In this document: in pieces, positions 8,430 through 17,121 of the stretch
Layout: the number at the start of each line of letters is the position of its first letter
Numbering within the stretch: position 1 is the first letter of the stretch
Assembly: GCF_029193815.1 (NCBI RefSeq)
Contig: NZ_JARFVC010000016.1
Location: forward strand, 1-64,000
DNA from: Cytobacillus sp. S13-E01
Lineage (GTDB): Bacteria; Bacillota; Bacilli; Bacillales; Bacillaceae_L
Direction of reading: 5' to 3'
DNA: 64,000 nt
Program-made: the position numbers and the translations under genes
Notes under the pieces: generated by a model
The model's database searches: none
What the model saw: only the letters and a program-made list of their open reading frames with translations
What the model was told of the DNA's origin: nothing

Positions 8430-8577
8430 AATACTCAATTTCCTCAAAATCTTGCGGTTCTGGAGTAGGCTTTCGATTTCTTAGTGCTTTGTTATTCTTT
8501 ATTTCCTCATTAATATCTTGATAAGCCTTTACTTTACCAATTTTACTCTCAATATGACCTCGCTTATTTGTATCCAA
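8428..8577 (-). CDS. Hypothetical 49-residue protein
   Basis: I do not recognise this small ORF. It starts at TTG 8577, eight bases after a strong AGGGGG, and stops at the edge of the shared nrdJ terminator. The product is highly charged, soluble and rich in Lys, Glu and Asn: it begins MDTNKRGHIE and ends PEPQDFEEIEY. There is no membrane segment or Cys. The good ribosome binding site and position against a terminator argue that it is real. It converges on nrdJ. Confidence 0.6.
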   Translation of the reverse strand: MDTNKRGHIESKIGKVKAYQDINEEIKNNKALRNRKPTPEPQDFEEIEY

Positions 8578-8764
8578 TTTGTATTCCCCCTAAATCTAAG
8601 AAATTCCGCCCGTATGTTTTAGTCTAACCAAACCCCTTTTAAATTACTTTTTATATAACTTTAACCAGAACATCCGCATGGAAACCATTGGTGAAGTTCC
8701 TTTTCTTTTTTTTCTCGCTAAAAGGCAATACTAACAGTCATAGCTAACAAAATGAGGTGAAGAA

Positions 8765-9790
8765 ATGGAACCATTTGTCCCACAGCTCGTTTATATTGAG
8801 CCAAAAGCACTTGAATATCCACTTGGCAAGGAGTTACAAGAGAAATTTGAAAAAATGGGCATTGAAATACGTGAAACCACTTCCCATAATCAAGTGCGAG
8901 ACCTACCTGGTGATAATGAACTGCAGAAATATCGAATAGCCAAATCTACTCTTGTAGTCGGTATTAGAAGAACGCTGAAGTTCGACACTTCAAAACCATC
9001 AGCCGAGTATGCAATCCCTCTTGCAACTGGTTGTATGGGTCATTGCCATTATTGTTACTTACAAACGACATTAGGAAGTAAACCCTATATCCGAACATAT
9101 GTTAATCTAGACGATATTTTTGACCAAGCAAAAAAATACATCAAAGAACGCGAACCAGAAATCACTCGGTTTGAGGCAGCATGTACATCCGATATAGTAG
9201 GTCTTGATCACTTGACTCATTCCTTAAAAAAGACAATTGAATTTATTGGTGATACAGAACTAGGTCGCCTACGATTTGTAACGAAATATCATCACGTTGA
9301 GCATTTATTGGATGCAAAGCATAATGGAAATACAAGATTCCGTTTTAGTGTAAATTCACGCTATGTCATTAAGAATTTTGAGCCAGGTACATCTTCTTTT
9401 GACGAAAGGCTTGAGGCTGCAAGGAAAGTCGCTAATGCAAACTATCCGCTCGGATTCATTGTGGCACCCATCTATATGCATGAAGATTGGCAAGAGGGGT
9501 ATTTTGAATTGTTTGAGAGGCTTTATAATTCGTTACAAGGAATAGATTTATCAAATCTGACCTTTGAACTGATCCAACATAGATTTACTAAGCCTGCAAA
9601 AAAAGTCATACAACAACGATATTCAAAATCGAAATTAGAAATGGATGAAGAGAAGCGTAAGTATAAATGGGGCCGTTATGGAATCGGAAAATATGTATAC
9701 AAAAATGAAGACGCTGAAGATATTGAAACAACCATGCGACGCTATATTAACGAATTTTTTCCAAGTGCAAAGATACTATACTTCACATAG
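8765..9790 (+). CDS. splB: Spore photoproduct lyase
   Basis: SplB repairs the thymine dimer 5-thyminyl-5,6-dihydrothymine in germinating spores, using a radical-SAM [4Fe-4S] cluster. The 341-residue protein has the cluster motif CMGHCHYC (C90, C94, C97), spaced CxxxCxxC, and the hydrogen-donor Cys at C140 in AACTSD. Length and these positions match B. subtilis SplB offset by one. ATG 8765 follows GAGGTG. In B. subtilis splB lies elsewhere; here it stands alone upstream of mntR. Forespore (sigma-G) expression is expected from the family, but I found no convincing sigma-G site. Confidence 0.95.
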   Translation: MEPFVPQLVYIEPKALEYPLGKELQEKFEKMGIEIRETTSHNQVRDLPGDNELQKYRIAKSTLVVGIRRTLKFDTSKPSAEYAIPLATGCMGHCHYCYLQTTLGSKPYIRTYVNLDDIFDQAKKYIKEREPEITRFEAACTSDIVGLDHLTHSLKKTIEFIGDTELGRLRFVTKYHHVEHLLDAKHNGNTRFRFSVNSRYVIKNFEPGTSSFDERLEAARKVANANYPLGFIVAPIYMHEDWQEGYFELFERLYNSLQGIDLSNLTFELIQHRFTKPAKKVIQQRYSKSKLEMDEEKRKYKWGRYGIGKYVYKNEDAEDIETTMRRYINEFFPSAKILYFT

Positions 9791-9905
9791 GATGTAAGAG
9801 TGATGATCGACATATCAATAAAGCACCGTTTTCATAATAACTTGTCAGCCCAAGGTATCTATTGTAAACTTTTAATACGGTTTACTTTAGTAATGGAGGG
9901 AAATC

Positions 9906-10328
9906 ATGCCAACACCAAGTATGGAAGATTATATTGAACAAATATATTTATTGATTGAAGATAAGGGCTATGCAAGAGTTTCTGATATAGCCGAAGCGTT
10001 GTCAGTACATCCCTCATCAGTGACAAAAATGGTGCAAAAGTTAGATAAAGATCAATATTTAATTTATGAAAAGTATAGAGGATTGATCTTAACACCTAAG
10101 GGCAAAAAAACAGGAAAAAGATTAGTCTATCGTCATGAGCTATTGGAGCAATTTATGCGAATCATCGGGGTAGATGATGATAAAATTTATAATGATGTGG
10201 AAGGCATTGAACACCATTTAAGCTGGAATGCAATTGACCGGATTGGCGATCTCGTTCAATTTTTTGAGGAAGATGATGAAAGAATAAATTCGTTACGTAA
10301 TGTCCAAAAAGGAACCGATGATGCTTAA
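9906..10328 (+). CDS. mntR: Manganese transport regulator MntR
   Basis: MntR is a DtxR-family repressor that binds DNA when loaded with Mn(II) and shuts off manganese uptake. The 140-residue protein has an N-terminal winged helix (about residues 4-70) and a dimerisation domain. The metal ligands known from B. subtilis are all present at the same numbers: D8, E11, H77, E99, E102 and H103. ATG 9906 follows GGAGGG. It is monocistronic with its own terminator, in the B. subtilis order yqhM-yqhN-yqhO. Confidence 0.96.
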   Translation: MPTPSMEDYIEQIYLLIEDKGYARVSDIAEALSVHPSSVTKMVQKLDKDQYLIYEKYRGLILTPKGKKTGKRLVYRHELLEQFMRIIGVDDDKIYNDVEGIEHHLSWNAIDRIGDLVQFFEEDDERINSLRNVQKGTDDA

Positions 10329-10331
10329 ATG

Positions 10332-10360
10332 AGAGAACATTATAGTGATGTTCTCTTTTT
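10332..10360 (+). terminator. Terminator of mntR
   Basis: Stem AGAGAACAT / ATGTTCTCT followed by a T-run, just after the stop codon. Confidence 0.88.
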
Positions 10361-10442
10361 ATATGGGAAAAATTGGTCTAATACCTCAATAAGCGGATTA
10401 AAGATATAACATACGTTATATTAGGTGATTAGGGGGCAAAAA

Positions 10443-11327
10443 ATGTATATAGATGGCGTTTTATCAGGGGGAGGTATCAAGGGTTTTGCGTTAATTGGGG
10501 CCTATAAAGCGTTAGAAGAGAAGGGGTTTCAATTTAAGCGTTTGGCTGGAACTAGCGCAGGTTCCATTATTGCGGCGTTTATTGCAGCAGGATATACAAG
10601 CACTGAAATTATAAAAATGATGGATGAAGTGGATGTAAGCGATTTTTTAGATGAAAGAAAAACGATTTTGCCTTTTCCGGTAGCGAAATGGATACTTCTA
10701 TACTGGAGACTTGGATTATATAAGGGAGTAGCTTTAGAAAAGTGGATTTCAAAAAAACTTTCAGATAAAGGTGTTAAAACATTTTCGGATTTACCACCGC
10801 AATCGCTTCGTTTAATTGCTTCTGATCTTACAAACGGAAAAATGCTGGTACTGCCTGATGACTTAAAGACTTATGGCATTACCCCGGAAATTTTTTCTGT
10901 AGCAAGAGCTGTTAGGATGAGCTGTAGTTTACCTTATTTTTTTGAGCCAGTCAGGTTAAGAACTTTAAACGACCAAAACTTAGTAGTGGACGGTGGAGTT
11001 TTGAGTAACTTTCCGATATGGCTTTTTGACGAAGAAAAGGCTACTTTAAAAAGACCTGTATTGGGAATTAAGCTAAGTGGGAGTGATGCGGAGAAGAAGA
11101 AAAATAAAATAAATAATGCGATTGAACTTTATGGAGCTTTATTTGAGACGATGAAAAATGCGCATGATGCACGCTATATCTCTCGCAGTCTTGAAAAAAA
11201 CATAATCTTTATACCCTTAGACAGCGGGTTGACAACGGAATTTAATTTAACGGAAGAAAACAAACTAGCACTAATAGAATTTGGTCAAGACCGTGCGCAA
11301 CAGTTCCTAAAAACATGGACGTTTTAA
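10443..11327 (+). CDS. yqhO: Patatin-like phospholipase (YqhO-like)
   Basis: A 294-residue protein of the patatin/RssA-type lipase family, predicted to hydrolyse lipid acyl esters with a Ser-Asp dyad. The oxyanion loop SGGGIKG lies at residues 8-14, the nucleophile S38 in GTSAG, and the Asp D183 in VDGG. There is no signal peptide, so it should be cytoplasmic. ATG 10443 has AGGGGG just before it; an in-frame GTG upstream lies before that site and is unlikely. Substrate and role in Bacillus are not known. Confidence 0.88.
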   Translation: MYIDGVLSGGGIKGFALIGAYKALEEKGFQFKRLAGTSAGSIIAAFIAAGYTSTEIIKMMDEVDVSDFLDERKTILPFPVAKWILLYWRLGLYKGVALEKWISKKLSDKGVKTFSDLPPQSLRLIASDLTNGKMLVLPDDLKTYGITPEIFSVARAVRMSCSLPYFFEPVRLRTLNDQNLVVDGGVLSNFPIWLFDEEKATLKRPVLGIKLSGSDAEKKKNKINNAIELYGALFETMKNAHDARYISRSLEKNIIFIPLDSGLTTEFNLTEENKLALIEFGQDRAQQFLKTWTF

Positions 11328-11360
11328 CCTACTTCAATATTTAAAATCCCCAATTATTGT

Positions 11361-11518
11361 AAGAAAAGCGCAGGGCGCCCGCCTTTCGGCGACAAGCATA
11401 AGACGAGCCCTGACTGAAGGCGTTTTTTGCCTTCGGGAAGGGATTGGCTTATACCATAGAGCCGATGGCGCCCGGAGCTAGACACTAAAACTAGGTACAA
11501 ACTTTTATACTTTCTTAT
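11361..11518 (-). repeat. Dispersed intergenic repeat, copy A (long form)
   Basis: Minus-oriented copy of a repeat found eight times in this window. Read on the minus strand it starts with GTACCTAGTTTTAGTGTCTA and AGCTCCGGGCGCCATCGGCT and ends GGGCGCCCTGCGCTTTTCTT. It lies between the convergent patatin and small membrane protein genes. Confidence 0.85.
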
Positions 11519-11523
11519 CATTC

Positions 11524-11562
11524 AAAAAAAAAGAATCAAGCATCTAAAAAAACGCTCGATTC
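11524..11562 (-). terminator. Terminator of the small membrane protein gene
   Basis: On the minus strand, stem GAATCGAGCG pairs with TGCTTGATTC (two G:U pairs) and is followed by nine T. The stop codon of the gene lies inside the loop. Confidence 0.8.
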
Positions 11563-11951
11563 TTCTTTTTTCCCTTTTTCCCCTCTATAACTGTTAAGTG
11601 AGAGCTGATAGCTTTTTTCTTTTTCTGGCCATTTGCCTGGGTTGGTTTCTTTACACTCGTAAGATTAGCTCTTTTGTTAACAGTACCGATTATTTGGCTT
11701 TTCTTGTGGCCCTGCTCATTGAAACGTTTCGCTGATTGTTTGGCCGCTCGTAAATAGGCAGACTGTTCTTTACCGCCTGTGCGCCTTCTTAAATACATTT
11801 TATAAATAAGGAAGAACAATACCGCAAATAAAGCGATAAAGCCCAATCGTTTTAATAGTTGTCCTGGTTCCATAATAAGTGTAGAAAGTATACCAATTGC
11901 ACCTAACACTATCAATATTGGAATCACAATATTAGTACCGCGACGATTCAA
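11544..11951 (-). CDS. yqhP: Small membrane protein, SA1362/YqhP-like
   Basis: A 135-residue protein with two hydrophobic helices (about residues 7-24 and 35-53) and a long, very basic C-terminal tail rich in Lys, Arg and Gln. The position between yqhO and yqhR homologues and the architecture fit the YqhP/SA1362 family of unknown function. TTG 11951 is chosen because AAGGAGG lies eight bases upstream; upstream in-frame ATG codons would place that site inside the gene. The tail could contact nucleic acid or acidic lipids, but that is inference. Confidence 0.72.
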   Translation of the reverse strand: MNRRGTNIVIPILIVLGAIGILSTLIMEPGQLLKRLGFIALFAVLFFLIYKMYLRRRTGGKEQSAYLRAAKQSAKRFNEQGHKKSQIIGTVNKRANLTSVKKPTQANGQKKKKAISSHLTVIEGKKGKKKNRAFF

Positions 11952-12441
11952 GAGAAACACCTCCTTAAAACAGGTCTTTTTAATCATTTTACGAAAATAG
12001 CCTTTTTGAGCTAATTCATAATTTATATCCATAAATTCTAAAACGCATAAGTACAACTACGCCGCAGTCTTCACCAATCAGCAAGTTTTCTTTATAGTTT
12101 ATTAATTTCTATTAGCCTAGTTGACGATTATTAAACAATTTCTTCGGTTTCTTTTACGTAACAAACAAGCGACATCGTTTATTGAACGAAGCTATTACAA
12201 TCTTGGCTTGATCTTGTGGATTTTTTTAAAAAAAGATAAGTTAAAATGACACGTTTAATAAAGTTTTTCTTTTACTTATATTCTACAGGAAATTTAAATA
12301 AACCTCTAGGTTGATGTTTCGTAAATATTATACCCATGTTTTTCCTGTTATAGACATGTTGATTTTAATGAATATATACAGACCAAAACACTTCATATAA
12401 CAATAAAGACTGGACATACTAGTAAATGGAGGTGTTTGCAA
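11952..12441. other. Gap with a repeat-like segment
   Basis: This 490-base AT-rich gap between divergent genes contains no convincing ORF. Positions 12019-12073 match a segment near 56 kb (separate entry). The rest must hold the promoters of both flanking genes; I could not pick clear ones. Confidence 0.5.
12019..12073 (+). repeat. Dispersed repeat, second family, copy 1
   Basis: This segment (AATTTATATCCATAAATTCT, then AAAACGCATAAGTACAACTA and CGCCGCAGTCTTC) matches 55999-56055 with a few substitutions. Both copies are intergenic and in the same orientation. Confidence 0.7.
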
Positions 12442-12963
12442 ATGGTTGAAGAAAAGAAGAAAAATCCAAAGCTTGAACAAAATCATCAGGAAGAACCTAT
12501 GTCGATAATTGCAAAAGTAGTAGTTACCGGCTTAGTTGGTGGTATTTTTTGGAGTTTGTTGTCTTATGTAGCATACCTTTTTAAGTTTACAGAGATAAGT
12601 CCAAGTCTTGTTTTACAGCCATGGGCCGTGGGGGACTGGAAAAATGGAGTGTATGGTCAGTTTATGGGTGTTTTTGTAATTGGTTTGTTATCAATAGGAG
12701 TGGCACTTTTATATTATGCAGTTTTAAGAAAGTTTGATAAAATTTGGGTAAGTATGATATTTGGACTAGCACTATGGGCTATTGTATTCTTTGTACTAAA
12801 TCCAATATTCCCAGATTTAAAGGATGTTTGGGATTTAAAAAGAAATACAATTATTACGACAATTTGTTTTTATATTTTATACGGTGTTTTTGTTGGGTAT
12901 TCTATTTCATTTGAGGCCAATGAGTTTAATCAGGAAAAACATGCGATCGTGTCAAATGAGTAG
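12442..12963 (+). CDS. yqhR: YqhR family membrane protein
   Basis: A 173-residue integral membrane protein with a charged, Lys/Glu-rich N-terminal tail of about 25 residues and four predicted helices (about 28-50, 73-95, 103-122, 136-155). Synteny with B. subtilis yqhR, upstream of aroQ, supports the assignment. The function is unknown. ATG 12442 is used because GGAGG lies nine bases upstream; TTG 12436 is too close to that site. A terminator separates it from aroQ. Confidence 0.8.
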   Translation: MVEEKKKNPKLEQNHQEEPMSIIAKVVVTGLVGGIFWSLLSYVAYLFKFTEISPSLVLQPWAVGDWKNGVYGQFMGVFVIGLLSIGVALLYYAVLRKFDKIWVSMIFGLALWAIVFFVLNPIFPDLKDVWDLKRNTIITTICFYILYGVFVGYSISFEANEFNQEKHAIVSNE

Positions 12964-12986
12964 GTAAGAATATATCTTTTATGTTA

Positions 12987-13017
12987 GAATGTTCTTTGAC
13001 TGAACATTCTTTTTTTT
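12987..13017 (+). terminator. Terminator between yqhR and aroQ
   Basis: Perfect stem GAATGTTC / GAACATTC with a seven-base loop and eight T. Its T-run ends about one base before the aroQ ribosome binding site, so aroQ transcription must read through or begin very near. Confidence 0.87.
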
Positions 13018-13034
13018 GTAAGGAGCTAAAGACG

Positions 13035-13478
13035 ATGTTGCGTATTCTTCTAATTAATGGACCTAATTTAAATCGTTTAGGAAAACGTGAACCTGAGGTT
13101 TATGGCAATGCTACACTTGATATGTTGGAGCAAGATGTAACAGCTTTTGCAAAGGGCCATGGGATTGAAATTAGTTGTTTTCAATCTAACCATGAAGGGG
13201 ATATTATTGATATGCTGCATGATGCAGAACCTACATTTTCAGGTATTGTCATTAATCCTGGGGCATTTACACACTATAGCTATGCAATCCGTGATGCGAT
13301 TGCAAGTATTTCTATACCAACTGTAGAAGTTCATATTTCAAACGTACATGCAAGGGAAGAGTTTCGTCATCTATCAGTAATAGCTCCAGTCGCTGTTGGT
13401 CAAATAATTGGATTGGGTTTTTATGGTTACAATTTGGCGGTATTAGCTTTGCTTGACTACATAGGGGGGAGAAAATAA
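13035..13478 (+). CDS. aroQ: Type II 3-dehydroquinate dehydratase
   Basis: AroQ removes water from 3-dehydroquinate to give 3-dehydroshikimate in aromatic amino acid synthesis. The 147-residue protein has the family motifs: NGPNLNRLG with the catalytic Tyr in VYG, NHEGDIID, NPGAFTHYS and EVHISN. It forms dodecamers in this family. ATG 13035 follows AAGGAG. The stop codon is one base from the next gene, so it is co-transcribed with the M24 peptidase and probably efp. Confidence 0.95.
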   Translation: MLRILLINGPNLNRLGKREPEVYGNATLDMLEQDVTAFAKGHGIEISCFQSNHEGDIIDMLHDAEPTFSGIVINPGAFTHYSYAIRDAIASISIPTVEVHISNVHAREEFRHLSVIAPVAVGQIIGLGFYGYNLAVLALLDYIGGRK

Positions 13479-13479
13479 A

Positions 13480-14541
13480 ATGATAAAATTAGAAAAAATC
13501 CGTGAGAGCTTTAAAGACTATGGTATTGATGGTTTACTGATAACAAATAGCTATAATAGACGTTATATGACGGAATTTACAGGGACTGCTGGTGTTGCTA
13601 TAATCTCTGAAACAAAGGCAGTATTTATAACGGATTTTCGATATGTGGAGCAAGCAAACAAACAAATCAAGAACTTTGAGATTGTTCAACATAAAGGACC
13701 AATCATTGAGGAAGTTGCCAAGCAAGCAGCTGCAATAGGGATTCAGCAGCTTGGTTTCGAACAAGACGATTTAACATTTGCTACATACAAGGCGTATGAA
13801 AAGGAATTAAATACTGAATTTGTACCTGTTTCTGGTGCAGTTGAAAAGTTGCGCTTGATTAAGTCTGAATCAGAGATTAAGATATTAAAGGAAGCAGCAG
13901 AGATAGCTGACTCAGCATATTCTCATATCCTAAATTTCATTTGTCCCGGTTTAACGGAACTAGAGGTATCAAATGAGCTTGAAATGTTCATGAGAAAGAA
14001 CGGTGCTGTATCATCATCCTTTGACATTATCGTCGCTTCAGGCTACCGCTCTGCACTGCCACATGGTGTAGCAAGTGAGAAAATCATTGAAAAAGGTGAC
14101 TTTATAACTCTAGATTTTGGTGCTTATTACAAAGGTTATTGTTCAGATATTACGAGAACACTAGCTGTAGGCGAGCCAAGTGAAGAGCTTAAGAAAATAT
14201 ACAATATTGTATTAGAAGCTCAACTTAGTGGTATGGCTGGTATTAAACCTGGAATGACAGGACGCGCAGCCGATGCGCTCACTCGTGATTACATTACAGA
14301 ACATGGCTATGGAGAATATTTCGGACATTCAACTGGGCATGGTCTTGGAATGGAAGTACATGAGGCCCCATCACTATCGATGAAATCTGACACAGTTTTA
14401 GAACCAGGTATGATAGTAACGGTAGAACCTGGAATATACATAGCAGGACTTGGCGGAGTAAGGATTGAAGACGATACTGTCGTAACAAAAGATGGTAATG
14501 AGTCACTTTCATATTCAACAAAAGAATTGATTATTTTATAA
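13480..14541 (+). CDS. yqhT: Xaa-Pro aminopeptidase/dipeptidase-like M24 peptidase (YqhT)
   Basis: A 353-residue metallopeptidase of the prolidase family, expected to cleave peptides next to proline with two metal ions. An N-terminal creatinase-like domain (about 1-125) precedes the pita-bread catalytic domain. The metal ligands lie in DFGAYYKGYCSD (two Asp), GHSTGHG (His), VEPG (Glu) and RIEDD (Glu). Its place directly before efp is conserved in Bacilli. Since EF-P relieves stalling at polyproline, handling of proline peptides next to efp makes sense, but a functional link is inference. Confidence 0.92.
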   Translation: MIKLEKIRESFKDYGIDGLLITNSYNRRYMTEFTGTAGVAIISETKAVFITDFRYVEQANKQIKNFEIVQHKGPIIEEVAKQAAAIGIQQLGFEQDDLTFATYKAYEKELNTEFVPVSGAVEKLRLIKSESEIKILKEAAEIADSAYSHILNFICPGLTELEVSNELEMFMRKNGAVSSSFDIIVASGYRSALPHGVASEKIIEKGDFITLDFGAYYKGYCSDITRTLAVGEPSEELKKIYNIVLEAQLSGMAGIKPGMTGRAADALTRDYITEHGYGEYFGHSTGHGLGMEVHEAPSLSMKSDTVLEPGMIVTVEPGIYIAGLGGVRIEDDTVVTKDGNESLSYSTKELIIL

Positions 14542-14592
14542 ATGTTTCTAGGAGAAGCAGCCTAGTTTCATTATTATTAGGAGGATTTTTGT

Positions 14593-15150
14593 ATGATATC
14601 AGTAAACGATTTCCGTACAGGTTTAACAATTGAAGTAGATGGTGGAATTTGGAGAGTTATGGATTTCCAACATGTAAAACCTGGTAAGGGTGCTGCATTT
14701 GTACGTTCTAAATTACGTAACTTACGAACTGGTGCGGTTCAAGAAAAAACGTTCCGTGCTGGTGAAAAAGTAGCAAAAGCACAAATTGAAAACCGTAGAA
14801 TGCAGTATCTATATGCAAACGGCGATCTCCATGTGTTCATGGACAATGAATCATATGATCAGATTGAAATACCTGCAACTCAAATTGAGTATGAATTGAA
14901 ATTTTTGAAAGAGAACATGGAAGTTCAAATTATGATGTTCCAAACTGAAACACTTGGAGTTGAGTTACCAAACACAGTGGAGCTTAAAGTTGTTGAAACT
15001 GAACCTGGAATTAAAGGGGACACAGCTTCAGGTGGTTCTAAACCAGCGATTATGGAAACTGGTGTATCAGTAAACGTACCATTCTTCATTAACGAAGGCG
15101 ATGTATTAATTGTTAATACAACTGACGGATCATACGTATCACGTGCTTAA
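14593..15150 (+). CDS. efp: Translation elongation factor P
   Basis: EF-P binds between the P and E sites of the ribosome and restores peptide bond formation at polyproline runs. The 185-residue protein has the three expected beta-barrel domains. The exposed loop KPGKG carries the Lys (K32) that is modified in Bacillus. RBS AGGAGG lies before ATG 14593. It is the last gene of the aroQ-yqhT-efp run and ends at a strong terminator. Confidence 0.97.
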   Translation: MISVNDFRTGLTIEVDGGIWRVMDFQHVKPGKGAAFVRSKLRNLRTGAVQEKTFRAGEKVAKAQIENRRMQYLYANGDLHVFMDNESYDQIEIPATQIEYELKFLKENMEVQIMMFQTETLGVELPNTVELKVVETEPGIKGDTASGGSKPAIMETGVSVNVPFFINEGDVLIVNTTDGSYVSRA

Positions 15151-15176
15151 AAAAAGTATAGGGAAACTCAAAGTAA

Positions 15177-15218
15177 AAAGAACTCATGCGAGAATTATCG
15201 TATGAGTTCTTTTTTTTA
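15177..15218 (+). terminator. Terminator of efp
   Basis: Twelve-pair stem AGAACTCATGCG / CGTATGAGTTCT (one G:U) followed by eight T. Confidence 0.9.
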
Positions 15219-15220
15219 AA

Positions 15221-15440
15221 GATAAGAAAGCATAAAAGTTTGTACCTAGTTTTAGTGTCTAGCTCCGGGCGCCATCGGCTCTATGGTATAAGCCAATCCG
15301 TCCGGAAGGTAAAGAACAACCTTCCAGCCAGCTTGTCTTATAGCTTGACTTGCACAGGATGTGCTGATGTCGATGTTCGCCACAGGACGTGGCGGGTTTA
15401 AATCGACGCGCCGATAAGCGGGCGCCCTACGCTTTTCTTG
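15221..15440 (+). repeat. Dispersed intergenic repeat, copy B (longest form)
   Basis: Plus-oriented copy with the left end GTACCTAGTTTTAGTGTCTA and the right end GGGCGCCCTACGCTTTTCTT. Compared with copy G it has about 65 extra bases in the middle, including GACTTGCACAGGATGTGC and CACAGGACGTGGCGG. Confidence 0.85.
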
Positions 15441-15832
15441 CATAAAAGGGAGTATAAAGTTTTTATCTGGTTTTATCTATCAAGGTCTGTAACAATCCAA
15501 TCCTCGAAAAATTTGTTGTTCTACCCCCAGTGTTTATCCATTGACTTTTTCTCAGGTGTAAAAGTATCTTGAAGCTACTTTTCATCACTCGCACTAACAA
15601 ATCCAGGGAATTAACAAGAAAAAGTAAGATAGAAAAAAACACTCAATACGGTTTGATAATGATTAGAAATTGATTTGTAAAATTATAAAACAGGGTTTTG
15701 TCCAAGTTTTTCTTCTTAAATAGTAAAAGTCAGCATAGGTTGTACTAACGAAAAAATAAATGACTTTAACTGTGTGGTTCAAAAGAAAAATTTCTTTTGA
15801 GAAGCCTCATTAAGAATGTGGAGGATATCATC
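15441..15832. other. Gap without a recognised gene
   Basis: About 390 bases of AT-rich sequence between repeat copy B and yqhV. I see no ORF with a ribosome binding site, no RNA gene and no clear hairpin. The promoter of yqhV should lie near its 3' end. Confidence 0.4.
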
Positions 15833-16114
15833 ATGAAAAGGTGGATCTCATTTTTTGAAGCAAGTGTGTTGTCGATGGCTGGATTACGAATCTTATCAGG
15901 ACTGATTGAAATTACTGCTGCTGTACTAATGCTCGTTTTTAACGACCCGAAAAAAGCACTAGCAATTAATGCGATGCTTGCTATTGTCGGGCCAATTGTA
16001 TTAGTAACAACGATGACAATTGGACTTCTTTCAATAGCGGATGATTTATCATTTTCAAAGCTATTTTTTGTTGGACTTGGCGTTGCTTTTATTTTGTTTG
16101 GAATCTATAAGTAA
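15833..16114 (+). CDS. yqhV: YqhV family membrane protein
   Basis: A 93-residue membrane protein with three predicted helices (about 12-34, 43-63, 72-92) and almost no soluble part. The length equals B. subtilis YqhV, and it sits between efp and spoIIIAA as there. The function is unknown. GGAGG lies eight bases before ATG 15833. Confidence 0.85.
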   Translation: MKRWISFFEASVLSMAGLRILSGLIEITAAVLMLVFNDPKKALAINAMLAIVGPIVLVTTMTIGLLSIADDLSFSKLFFVGLGVAFILFGIYK

Positions 16115-16137
16115 GAATCTCTTGTTAAGAAAAAGGC

Positions 16138-16163
16138 ATAAAGTGGCCAAGCTGGCATAAATT
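16138..16163 (+). promoter_or_regulatory. Candidate sigma-E promoter of the spoIIIA operon
   Basis: ATA at 16138-16140 and CATAAATT at 16156-16163 are separated by 15 bases, close to the mother-cell sigma-E pattern (ATA, 16-18 bases, CATACANT). It ends 35 bases before spoIIIAA, which is a known sigma-E gene in Bacillus. The spacing is one base short, so this is tentative. Confidence 0.45.
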
Positions 16164-16198
16164 GAACTAATGAAAGGTTCGAAGGAGGGGCAGCGATA

Positions 16199-17119
16199 AT
16201 GGAACAAATTTTGAATGTATTACCGAAAGCAATCTCGAATCATCTATCCAACTTTACTCCTTCGGTACTTGAAAAAATAGAAGAAATAAGAGTGCGAATT
16301 TCAAAACCTCTTGAAATTGTAATTAGCGGTGAGCCTCATTTTCTTCCATATATAGTGACAGGTGAGGATGGGGCTCAGTTATTAAATAAGCTCAGCCATT
16401 ATTCGATCTATACCCTTGAAGAAGAGTTAAAGAGAGGATATGTAACGATCCAAGGCGGTCATAGGGTTGGGCTAGCTGGTAAAGTCATTACTGAGAATGG
16501 ATTGGTTAAGGTTATTCGAGATGTAACTTCCTATAATATTCGGGTTGCAAAACAAAAAATCGGAATAGCTCAGGGTCTTATTCCCTATCTCTATACAACT
16601 TACTGGAATAACACGATGATTATTGGTCCGCCGCAGACAGGTAAAACAACTTTGCTACGAGATATAGCTCGAGTAATAAGCACAGGGGAACCTACCCAGG
16701 GCATTATGACAAGTAAAGTAGGTATAGTAGATGAACGTTCAGAAATTGCAGGCTGTGTTAAAGGAATTCCACAACATGAATTAGGTAACAGAATCGATGT
16801 CTTGGATGCTTGTCCGAAGGCTGAAGGTATGATGATGATGATTCGTTCAATGAGTCCGGAGGTACTTGTCGTTGATGAAATTGGACGAGTTGAGGATAGT
16901 GAGGCGATTCTTGAGGCCGTAAATGCAGGGGTCCGAATGATTGTCACTGTCCATGGACAGCAACTATCTGACTTATATAAACGTCCATCTTTACGACCAC
17001 TGCTAGAAATTGGTGTGTTCGAGCGGTTTATTGAATTAACACGATCACAGGGACCAGGTACTGTTAAAAGCATTCTTAATACTGAAGGTCAGATTTTAAA
17101 CAAAGTGAGAGTGACATAG
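16199..17119 (+). CDS. spoIIIAA: Stage III sporulation protein AA (ATPase)
   Basis: SpoIIIAA is the secretion-type ATPase of the SpoIIIA-SpoIIQ channel between mother cell and forespore. The 306-residue protein has a Walker A motif GPPQTGKTT (143-151), a Walker B motif VLVVDEIG and an Arg/His-rich region consistent with type II/IV secretion ATPases. It is soluble and should act on the mother-cell side. GGAGGGG precedes ATG 16199. It starts the eight-gene spoIIIAA-AH operon, all genes present and intact. Confidence 0.96.
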   Translation: MEQILNVLPKAISNHLSNFTPSVLEKIEEIRVRISKPLEIVISGEPHFLPYIVTGEDGAQLLNKLSHYSIYTLEEELKRGYVTIQGGHRVGLAGKVITENGLVKVIRDVTSYNIRVAKQKIGIAQGLIPYLYTTYWNNTMIIGPPQTGKTTLLRDIARVISTGEPTQGIMTSKVGIVDERSEIAGCVKGIPQHELGNRIDVLDACPKAEGMMMMIRSMSPEVLVVDEIGRVEDSEAILEAVNAGVRMIVTVHGQQLSDLYKRPSLRPLLEIGVFERFIELTRSQGPGTVKSILNTEGQILNKVRVT

Positions 17120-17121
17120 AG

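Noticed and set aside
8690-8746. Sigma-G promoter upstream of splB
   Set aside because: CATAGCTA and CAATACTA look like -10 elements, but no -35 lies at the right distance.
9864-9885. GTAAAC...GTTTAC inverted repeat before mntR as an MntR operator
   Set aside because: It does not resemble the known MntR site, so I left it without a function.
15252-15443. ORFs of 60-70 codons within the dispersed repeats
   Set aside because: They lie inside repeat copies, have no ribosome binding sites and are not preserved between copies.
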